IMG/VR virus record: IMGVR_UViG_3300032304_000900
Coordinates: 1-64,000 of that record
DNA: 64,000 bases
DNA from: a virus
Direction: 5' to 3' (one strand)
Shown here: positions 33,501-42,400 of the stretch, piece by piece
Layout of the letters: every line of letters starts with the position of its first letter
How positions within the stretch are numbered: position 1 is the first letter of the stretch
Notes under the pieces: model-generated
What the model saw: the letters and a program-made list of their open reading frames with translations, nothing else
The model's database searches: none
Told to the model about the DNA's origin: nothing
Position numbers and translations under genes: made by a program

Positions 33501-35847
33501 TTCCTGCAGTATACCCTGTTCCAGGAGTTGTTATTGTTGCAGTATAAGAACTATCTACACGTGATACAGAAATTACTGCTCCATATCCACGAATGTTTGT
33601 ATATGTTTCTTGTGTATAGAATAGATCAGCAAAATCATTAAATACTCGACTTTTTACATCACCAACTGTTGTAGATAAAAATCTTCCAGTAGTATCAGAT
33701 CCTGCTGCAGTGTCTGAGTAACTTCTAACATAAGAAACAGTTTTTCTAAATGTTTCTGTAAAAGTTACAAGATCGTGATCTAATGAATACGCTTGTCTCC
33801 AAAACTCTTGAGCAATTTCTTGATCAATATCTGCGCCAAGCGACAGTTCATTAAAATCAGTCCAAGTAGCATCATAGTAATATGTAAATGGACCAATTCG
33901 CTTAGAATAATTCTTAGCAAAAGTTTCGTTTAGTTTTAGGTATTCAACTCTGTAATCTGGATAGTATTGACAGAGTTCATATGTTCCCTGAAGTTCATTA
34001 AAGTCTGACCATACATTAAATACATTTTCTCCAGCAATTTTATTATATGTAATAACATCTGTATCTTGTGCCTTTGCTGTGTCAGCGTAAGTTTTAACAT
34101 ATGATACAATTTTTCTAACACTATCAGTGATTCGTTGCGTATCTGCTGGTGGGAAAGCTGCAGGTTCAATAATAGAACTGAAGTACATGCTGTCACTAAC
34201 ACGAATAACATCAGCAAGAACTTTACTAAACACTCTTGCTGTAATTTGGTCAGCTGATCTAGAAACATCAGCGAGTGATCTTGGATACAAAGCAACACGA
34301 GAAAATGTTTCGGATGCGCCAGCAGTGTCGCTAAACGATCTTACATAAGAAACTATTTTGCTAAAATTATCTACTGTTGATGATGAATCGGAATGTGAAC
34401 GAACGAAAGAAACAACTTTGGAGAAATTGTCTGTTAGATAAGAGGTATCTGACTTGCCTCTGATGTAAGAAACAACTTTGGAGAAATTATCACTAACATT
34501 TTGTAATTCAGAGAAAGCACGATTGAATTGTTTTATCGTTGCAATAATGTCAGCAGTATCAACTGTGTTTGCGCCAGAGTTAAAGCTGCGAGAGAACTGA
34601 ACAATTTTATTAAAACTATCTCCAGCTGCAATTAAATTTTGTTTTGGTTTAAAATATTGTATTGTTGAATCATCTGCTGTTGCTTCAGTATCACTAAATG
34701 GTGCTTTGCTTAATGATTTTGCTGCTAATTCTGGTATTGTTAGTGTGTCACTATATGCTCTTACGAAATTAACAATTCTAGAAAATACATCAACTGCAGT
34801 GTCCGTGTCATTAAAAACACGATTAAACGAAACAACTCTTGTTAATTGTTGATTAACTGTAAGTCTGTCTGTTCTTGGTTTGTTTACAACTCTAGAAAGA
34901 TTTTCTTGTGGTCTTGCAACATCTTGGAAAAAACGAACAAACGAAACAATTCTTGCAAGCGAATCTGAGATAGCAGAAAGATCAACTTCTGAATCACTTA
35001 CGACAAGAACACCTGACTCACCAAGAAACTGATCAGCGACCAATAAGAAATCAGAAACTCTTTTAGTAAATACTAATGTTCTCGAATCATTGCCTCTAAG
35101 TATTTCGCTAACATTTTTACCAAAGTTAATTATATCAGAATCACTTAATCCAAATGTATCAGATCTTGGTTTACTAATCAGTTTGGGGAAAGTATCAGCA
35201 AGAGAAACAACATCAGTTTTTGGTTTAGTTATTGCAAATGTTTTCGCATCAGCAGTTTGAATGATGTCTTGTTTACTGCGTAAGAATGTAACAACTTTAC
35301 TGAAGTTATCAGATGATTGTAAAACCTCAGTAAAGTTTTTACCTACAGTGAATACACGTGCATCAGTATAAGACGCAGTATCTGCGAATGGTGCTTTGGA
35401 TATTGTCTTGGCTGGTTGGTCTTGAGATATTGTTGTATCGTTATACGATCTATAGAAAGAAACAACTCGAGTAAGAACATCATTAAGCGTGACGATTTGA
35501 GCATGGAATTTACCAAGATTGACAATAGAAACATCATCGGTAATTCCAACAGCATCAATTGCTGCTTTTGTTAATTGTAAAGTTTTGGCATCGATAACAA
35601 CACCAGACTCAACAAGAGTAAGAAGTCTACTAAGAACATCGTAAGCAACTCGAACAGCTGCAGCACCTGTACGTGCGCTTGCCATTGCTGCTCGAACAGC
35701 TGCAGCTGGCATCGCTACTGCTTTTTGTACTGTTTGTCTTAGATTTTCTGTCGAAATGCTTTTTGTTTCTGAACGAGATGATGCCGTAACCTTGTTCGGT
35801 GTACTGCTTATCTTGTTGTTTTTGTCAGAACCTTTAGCATTTGACAT
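30523..35847 (-). CDS. Long repeat-built tail fibre-like protein, 1774 aa
   Basis: The 1774-residue protein is built almost entirely of two repeat types. Residues about 90-610 hold more than 15 degenerate units of 20-30 residues with the core D-x-F-S-K-V-V-[ST]-[YF]-x-R-S-x-[SN]-D-T. From about residue 610 to the end, these alternate with an aromatic/acidic unit, W-x-D-[YF]-x-E-[LF], often followed by Q-[YF] and PDY (for example NVWSDFNEL, TWNDYLE, VWNDYNEF, IWNDYMEL). No enzyme domain is visible. Such periodicity suggests an elongated trimeric fibre shaft. It lies between fibre-associated genes and the DUF4815 baseplate gene. The start has no obvious ribosome site and no late box in its 56-base leader. 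Confidence 0.65.
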   Translation of the reverse strand: MSNAKGSDKNNKISSTPNKVTASSRSETKSISTENLRQTVQKAVAMPAAAVRAAMASARTGAAAVRVAYDVLSRLLTLVESGVVIDAKTLQLTKAAIDAVGITDDVSIVNLGKFHAQIVTLNDVLTRVVSFYRSYNDTTISQDQPAKTISKAPFADTASYTDARVFTVGKNFTEVLQSSDNFSKVVTFLRSKQDIIQTADAKTFAITKPKTDVVSLADTFPKLISKPRSDTFGLSDSDIINFGKNVSEILRGNDSRTLVFTKRVSDFLLVADQFLGESGVLVVSDSEVDLSAISDSLARIVSFVRFFQDVARPQENLSRVVNKPRTDRLTVNQQLTRVVSFNRVFNDTDTAVDVFSRIVNFVRAYSDTLTIPELAAKSLSKAPFSDTEATADDSTIQYFKPKQNLIAAGDSFNKIVQFSRSFNSGANTVDTADIIATIKQFNRAFSELQNVSDNFSKVVSYIRGKSDTSYLTDNFSKVVSFVRSHSDSSSTVDNFSKIVSYVRSFSDTAGASETFSRVALYPRSLADVSRSADQITARVFSKVLADVIRVSDSMYFSSIIEPAAFPPADTQRITDSVRKIVSYVKTYADTAKAQDTDVITYNKIAGENVFNVWSDFNELQGTYELCQYYPDYRVEYLKLNETFAKNYSKRIGPFTYYYDATWTDFNELSLGADIDQEIAQEFWRQAYSLDHDLVTFTETFRKTVSYVRSYSDTAAGSDTTGRFLSTTVGDVKSRVFNDFADLFYTQETYTNIRGYGAVISVSRVDSSYTATITTPGTGYTAGNFFTVDLGNGKSCSFTVATVDGTGGILTISGLTVNFSTVRSSVLSDFLDFTYPIIDDSESINNFTITFTETGPFVSNIGPTSLSRHNVLGQELLFTLRDRSDGDKVSYTDSTARTFTKIAVDPYPQGFWNDYNELSFGGPSYLDQELTQTFIKSKPTSVTILDVCSKATLGLTKTNSEIINLLEVRTLTLRKPSADTAAAGNETLTKVVNKTAGEIQVNTWTDLQEFIFSGIMGIDYGTKYDAILVPDLAAKGFTKTLYFDSYVWRDYNDLTFATATDQFSTFTWGSREYTEITRVADDARRSIRPNKSEQINLAEGIGKEVSINGGDGRLASYFRDWLGINPIGEHSPTGEPIMDEELTLTFVPGSKTDFVRTTDSAPKTFTKSPIIRVSPYWSDFAELTLATEYDQELVQYQPTTRPETIKTADLFTKIWTASKTFNDTVTITDSMLLSKNGGPLFTLLYGTNDISRASESLARYVGLAAGNVSSYYSTWQDYPELEVSLELAQYYYRGTDSTVDIGKITDQKANLFTKQGGRTQSIMDYFFNEEIFYDRDLRLQFAQDYVTEIIRPVEVIRLDYGKISVEFVGLTETMPRVITKPYIGDTTVSVDRNIWNPLYIAYVSNYEEDIRFGNYPDYKIDRVTLPDADVINYTKVGGQDPVNTWNDYLETARSVYDLTLLTYGYYGPSNNAFPYTIFNKYTEEFVYEELYELIRTPFRTEFMVAADALSKTVNFNRVCAETPTAVSQPSIQFSPGAKAEIINAGFNSNRQFGKTAGSNVWQVWNDYNEFHPFNELAQNYPDYRVEYLTSVDVIVKRPTKGLSDVPRATDSVIFAKGKNSSDLSRATDLPQKGYSKILGDQSDFFWIDSYEILSFDPRLLTFGAYTEFKRDKVRTVDSDTIQYNKQGGSYRAHIWNDYMELENFNELTQYWPDYVTELMLPADETIFSVTKRVSDTFEANTSGAARLYPPNGYATNTPIIYFADDYEQSIVTSTF

Positions 35848-35853
35848 TTTTAT

Positions 35854-35882
35854 TTGACATTAATTTGAGCGAACTGTATAAT
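35854..35882 (+). promoter_or_regulatory. Exact-consensus sigma-70 promoter pointing antisense into structural genes
   Basis: On the plus strand, TTGACA (35854-35859), exactly 17 bases and TATAAT (35877-35882) form a perfect host-type promoter. It lies in the 56-base gap before the fibre gene, opposite to all neighbouring genes. Transcription would start near 35889 and run antisense through the 112-aa gene and onward. No meaningful plus-strand reading frame follows. ACTGT (35873-35877) and ACAGT (35884-35888) form a short inverted repeat around the -10 region. Confidence 0.65.
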
Positions 35883-35903
35883 AACAGTGTTGGGTTTCTA
35901 TGT

Positions 35904-36242
35904 TTAAACCTGCGTAATCTGTGGTGACACAATAATTATTCCTTCAACTGGTCTTGTTCTATAAGTAGAAGTATCAACCATTTCTATATCATAAAGATAT
36001 CTTCCTGGTTTTAATGCGCCTGTTTGAGTAGCAGTTAATGAAAGAATAACTTGTCCTGTTGCGGGAGAGGGAACTGTGCATGTAAAAGTAGTCGCAGTTG
36101 ATGACGCATAAGATTTTCTCATTTGCGAAGTAAATGAGTAACCAGTTAAATTTAATGGCGTAATTCCATTATCAGCATATAATGTAATGCCAGTGGAAAA
36201 ATCTGCTCCTTGATCGATATAAAGTGCTTGTACTAATGCCAT
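35904..36242 (-). CDS. Ig-fold baseplate/fibre accessory protein, 112 aa
   Basis: This small virion protein type is common in T4-like phages of aquatic bacteria. It starts MALVQALYIDQGADFSTGIT, has LNLTGYSFTSQMRKSYASST and ALKPGRYLYDIEM, and ends with a strand V-E-G-I-I-I-V-S-P. The pattern of alternating hydrophobic residues suits a single Ig-like beta-sandwich, similar to the N-terminal domain of baseplate upper proteins. Its start overlaps the stop of the 75-aa gene. The region is the target of the antisense promoter at 35854-35882. Confidence 0.7.
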   Translation of the reverse strand: MALVQALYIDQGADFSTGITLYADNGITPLNLTGYSFTSQMRKSYASSTATTFTCTVPSPATGQVILSLTATQTGALKPGRYLYDIEMVDTSTYRTRPVEGIIIVSPQITQV

Positions 36243-36469
36243 TAAAGTTTCTCTACTAAAAATTTTAAAATTTGTTTTATTTCAGCAATATCTTCTTTCA
36301 TATTATCAACTTCTTGCCTAATATCATTCATTTGCTCACGTTTGGCTTTATTAACAGCGCATTGAGCCAAATATGCTTCATATCCTGCTTTATCATTATT
36401 TAGAACAACACCTGTATTTGCATCTTTATACAGGTGTCTTTCTCCTTCAACTTTAACCAGATTTTCCAT
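36242..36469 (-). CDS. Small protein with C-terminal coiled coil, 75 aa
   Basis: The 75-residue protein starts MENLVKVEGERHLYKDANTG, a motif shared by small proteins next to baseplate genes in many aquatic T4-like phages. A helical C-terminus with heptad pattern (MNDIRQEVDNMKEDIAEIKQ) follows. It is likely to be an oligomeric virion or assembly protein. Size and coiled coil are reminiscent of fibre-assembly chaperones such as gp57A, but I see no sequence support for that. It overlaps its neighbours by one base on each side. Confidence 0.6.
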   Translation of the reverse strand: MENLVKVEGERHLYKDANTGVVLNNDKAGYEAYLAQCAVNKAKREQMNDIRQEVDNMKEDIAEIKQILKFLVEKL

Positions 36470-39400
36470 TATGCAGTAGCGATAATTCTTAGATCTTTAA
36501 TCCTTGGCACAAATGCTGGGTTTCTAGATCTCATAACAATCTTAATAATTGCTGTATTAAATGAAGATAAATTATCAACAGTAAATGAATGGTCAATAAA
36601 TTCTTCAATATTATCTGTAGTAGTTAACTGTCCTCTACTTGTCAATGTTGGATTGTTTCCACCATAATTAGATTGATCACCACTTACAACAATATCAGGA
36701 AGAATTCTAAAGAATAAGTCATCTTCAATTGATGCTTGATCTTTTTGGTTTACATCAGTAAACGAATGCGATTCTTGAACAGCTGTTGCTGTAATATTTA
36801 TCGGAGTAAATCCAGGAGTTGCTCTTCCTATCTCAATAGCATTTTGATATGTGGTTGCTAATTTAATTGAGGTCGTAGTAACTACAACTGCATAATAAAC
36901 AGTCCCTGTTCTTAAATTAGTAATAGTATTAGAACCAGCATTATAAAGTACAGCAGAGCCAGTATTCAAATTATGTGCAATTGGAAAATATATAATTTCA
37001 TTTGTACTGTCAACACCATATGGATTTGTAACCGCATTGTATTCATTTGAACTAAAAGACAATGCTGCTGATGATGTAGCATTTCCAGCATTTGATGTTT
37101 TAGCGTAAACTTCAACTTCTGCATTTGGTGGTGAGGTAAATGTCAACAAATTAGTTGGCGTTCTTGTACTTAATGTTGGTTCTACAAGACCAGTTACTGC
37201 TTGATTTAATTTTATTACAGGATTGAAGAATGTAATAATATTATTGTTTTGGTTAAAGTAGAATGAGCTACTGAAACCAATAGATGACCATTCATCAGCT
37301 GCGCTCAATTTTTCAAGAACAATAGACTTAGCATCAAGATTTATTCTCAACACACGACGAATAGTTGCAGGAGACCAACCGAATGTGCCATCATTCGAGT
37401 TGTAGAACTTAATATAGCAGTACATACCCAACTTAATGTCAGAAAGATTATCAACAAAAACTGTCATATTGTTAGTTGTTGGGTCAATACCACCAGTAGT
37501 TGTGTTTGTTAATGTTATTGGATTATCCGCTGATGCTTGAACGAAAGAACCTGTAGCATACGAACCAACTTTCTTAGTAAAGTATGTATTTTTTGGAGCA
37601 GATGTTACATATGTTCCAGATGGTATTGGCGATCCTGCTCCACTATATGTAACATAATCACCAACATCAATTTGTTTAGTTTTATTTGACTGTGTAATAT
37701 CAAACGCAGTAAAGAAATAAACAGAACCAGATGTTGATGATGGGATTGTTGCCTTTAATGATTTGTCTATTGTTACAATTAAACCAGCGATACCATTAAC
37801 ACGTGTTCCTTCTTGAATTCCTGGTCCATAAACATACATACCATCGACGATATTGGTTACTGCTACAAATTCGATAGCAGTTGTACCGATTGGGTATGAT
37901 GTGGAAATTTTACTTCTTTGAACTATAATCGCTGGATGCTCAGAAGTTCTTGAGCCAGACTGGAATTTAATTGGTAATGTTACAGTTGGTGTGCTCTTAT
38001 CAACACGGCAGTTAGAAGGAATAGAAGCAGCAAATTGAACCTTCAGTAACTTAGATGTATTTTTAAATTGAAGTTTGCGTGTAATATAACCCATCTGTAC
38101 GCCACCTTCTTTATTGTCGTATTCAGAGTTATAAATTTCTGCACCATCAAAACCACCAGTAGCTGAAAAATAGTTACTGTTGATGCTCTTAGTTGTTAGT
38201 GGATCATCAATACGGTTTTGTGTAACGATTGCCATTGCGCGATCTAAGTCGATTACTGGAGATAAAAACTTAGTTGACGATTGCAATTGAACACGCATTT
38301 CAAACGAAGAAGCACGATCTAATAAATCTGCTTCATTTTGTTTATTTAAAATAACACGTTGCGAATTAAAATAATTATTATCATTTAAAACAATATTTGT
38401 CCAATTATCATCTTTCTGATATGGTGTTTCAGATCCAGTTGGGCTGCGACCAGATGTTGTTTTAACTTGCGCATTTACAGCAGTTGATTGGAAATTTAAT
38501 ACTTCAAGCACTGGATGCAATGTAGTAAATTGCGCATTTCTTGTAGCAAAAATTTGATCGCCACCAAATTGACCTGATGATGTAGCAAGTTTTGCAACAG
38601 GTCCATCGTAAATGCGAATACTGTATAAGTCATGACTATACACTTTGTAAACTTCATGTTTAACTAAGTTACCAGTTGACACAAATGTAGATGTTCTAAT
38701 ATCAAATTGATTTCTAGTAAATGTTTCACTATTAAAATCAGTATTATTAAATCCAAATTGATCTGAACCAGTTACATTTCTATAAGAAACAAATGAACCA
38801 GTAGACATACCATGATTTGGGTGACGCACAATAATTTCGCTTGTTCCTAATTTTGCACGGAATGGGTTTAATGCGAGTGATGTAAATCTTGTAGCTCTTC
38901 CAGCATTAGATGCTGGTAATACATCACCAGCTGTGAATGTTAAATAATTACCAGTTGTGGTAGTTCCTCCAAGATCTGTAGAACCTGATGTTGTATTAAA
39001 TACAGCACGGAAAATGTTACACTTTAAATCTTGTGTTGGTGATTCTGTCCAAGTTGATGCATTTTGAGATTTAAATAAAGAACCAAGAGAAGGACTTTTT
39101 AAAACTCTTCCTAATCTTGCTGGCGAAACATCAGTTCTATCTAATGTCGCACACCACAATCTGTGTTGTGTAGACGCAGCTATTACAATAAGAGCGTATA
39201 ATGTATCATTCTTAACATGAACAGGTGCAGGGAATCTAACTACTGTTCCAACACTTGCATCTCTAGACGTCAATATATCTGCTGGATAAACAACTTTTTG
39301 TCCAAATGGAAGAACAGTAGTTGTTGGAAATCCAGATTGTGTTGTGCGAATTTCAACTACGACTGGGGTAGTGGTATCTTTTGATTCAAAGAACAACTCT

Positions 39401-42400
39401 ACTTCTGTTAAGAAACACCCCTCAGGATTTGAACTGTCTTGCGCAGTAACCATAAATGTTTGCGCCAATGGATCATTACCACCACCTCCACCATCTCCAG
39501 CTGGTGCTGGGGGAGGATCAGGTTCGAAAGTGAAAGTTGTTGTTGACGATAGTTGTTGTATAAATGATCTATTTCTTTGTACGGGACCAGAACCAATAGA
39601 TGCATTACGAACGCCAATTATACCACCTTGAGTAGCATCTATAATACCAACAGCAGCATATACGCCTTCTGCATATGTCGTTCTTGCTGTTGGAGAATTG
39701 GTTGTTGAGTCTGATAACATAAACACACGACGACCAGTCAAAAATCTTGGTGACGCACGATTGTTAATAACCTGACCAGATGTTAAGTGCCAAACACCAG
39801 CACAGCGACCAGTTCCTGTTGTTACTAAAACACCAGGAGCAGCTGCTTCAATATGATTTGAACCACGCAATTGCAATGTTAATACACCACCATTTAATTT
39901 AGTGCTTCTGATTGTACCAAGAATTGTTTCACCAGCTCTGAATGATCCACGAACATTAATTACATGTAGTGTATCTAAAACACCATCTGGTTGACCAGTT
40001 GATGCGTTTGTGGATTGTTCATGTAAAATAACAATAGCAGTAGCACCTGATGTTTGGCCACGAATAATTTCTCCTTTAGTAAACGCAGTAACTTCTGAGT
40101 TTGGTGCAATAAGCGCACGAGCAGTATCGTTTAATGATTGAGAAATTGTTAAAGATGTTGGTTGTGTTTGAGTGCCACTAAAAATGGTAGTAAAGATACT
40201 TGTAAAAGATGCAAGTTCGTTTGCTAACGAACCCATAAATGTTCTTTCATAATTTGATGCACTACCTGCTTCAATAGCATCAGTATTATATGTTAAAAAC
40301 ACTTGTCTTTCTGTGTTTGTTGCACCAAATTGATATGGCACCTCTGCATAGTTAAATCTTCTGGTAGCAAGAAATAGTCTTGTTGCTTGTGTGCAGTAAT
40401 CTGTTACATTAGTCTCATCACAAAAACCATAAACACGTGTTCCTGCTCTCATCGCAGAACCAACAAATACAACAGGACGTGAGCGAATGTAAGAAATAGA
40501 TTGTCTTGCTGTCAATCTTCCTTTAACTTCAGTTAGACCAACACTTTCATTGAGTGAAGTTTGTGTTCCTCTTCCAGTCTCATTAACTTGTTGTGTAACA
40601 ACTGAAGTTGTTGATGTCCATGTTCCTCCAGCATCTCTCCAACTAGCACTAGAAACAGTTGTTATTGGACGACCGAGTGATGATACTTGCCAATTATTCC
40701 AAATTGTTCCGAAATCAATACCAAGCGCATCAGCCTGCGCAGCGACGCTATCATATGTTCCACCTTCATTGATTACAAGTTCTTGTGGGATGTTTGTCTC
40801 AACCCAAGAATCTGTAGATGGATATAATGCTACAACACCAGTTCCTGCAGGTTGAGTGAGAGAAGTGATCGTGGTAAATTCTGTAGCATATGGTTGCTCC
40901 ATAATTATTAAATCATTGTTTTCACGAATTAACGCTTCTTTTCTAGATCTTTCTGCAGCAGTAGCATTATTACCTTTATTAGTAATAGATTGAATTTCGT
41001 TTTTATTTTTGTAATAAAACTCCACACCAGTAAAATATGGTAGAGTTACAATGTTTCCCTCATGTATACGATACCCAGCAGCGTTACGTTCTTGAGCTGT
41101 TCTTGCTACTTCATATAAATCAACACCAGTTGTATTAAACGCTGGTCGTAAAACACGTTCAATAATATCAATGGAGCACTCATAATCTGGATCTAATACG
41201 TTACCTACTCTATGTCCTGTGAAATTATCTACAATAAATCCATTTTTAAATCTATCTAAACCATCTTGATCTTTAATAGAAAATTGTGCTGTTTCTTTCT
41301 CGAGAGCATTTAATGTTACTGTTTGTTCAAGATTGCTAATTCGTTTTTCTAACTTAGCAATATCTTTCATTGTAAATCTGCGATTATCAATTGGCTTAAT
41401 AATAATATTACTAGAGTTTGCTCTGTAAGTATATGGTTTGTATTCAATGTCGAACAGATGCATTGTATCATCTGGAGTTTGTGGTAACTGTGGATTATCA
41501 GAAGAAACACCTTGAATTAAATTAAAACCACCAGTTTTACTTAAAACAATTTTATCTTTTCTTGGTAGATAATACGCGAAGTCACATTGAAGACCATAAA
41601 GACGTTGTGGTAAAGATGTTAATGACGCTGTTCCACCATCGAATGTTCCACCATCATTAACACGTGGACGGAAATCCAGAACATCACGCAAACCTGTAGT
41701 TCTTCCTGTAATTTTACTAAAGAAATTTGGAATTTCTTCGTATAACAAATCAGGATATGAGTCAGCAGAAAAATAATCGCCAGAAGAGTGTTCAAAATAC
41801 TCAAATGTTACACGAATTGGACCTGTTGGGAAAGGTACTGATTTACCTTTAATCAAACGACCTAAGTCATAGTGCGTATCACGCTGACCATTATCGAACT
41901 CATAATTACTTGTAATGTCAATACCAGAACCAGTAAGCAATCCAGAGATATCATTACCAAAAATTACATTTGGAAACATTTCTACTCTTAATACACGATA
42001 GATGTCAGCTTTATTAATGTTAATAATATCAAGTTCTACTGTTGTTTGTAGTGTTAAATCTAAAGTAGCAGACACAAGAGATTTAACTTTTTCTTTTGCA
42101 TTAATCAGACGTTTTAAAACTGGAGCATATATTGTATATGAATCGTTTTGTAAATTAGCAATTGCGCCAGCACGACTTGAAGATGCAACTAATCTAATAA
42201 TTGCTGTATTTGATGTTGTTAATGTTACATCAAATACAGTCATTGCTTCACCAGTTGTATTGTTGATAACAATAAATGCATTTGGTGTTGTAATTTGTAG
42301 TTGATCTGGATCTGGAACTGATAAATTAATACTTACAAATGTTGTTCCAGCATCACCAGAAGCAGTATACTTCTCTAGTGTTGTATATGTTGTATTGTTA

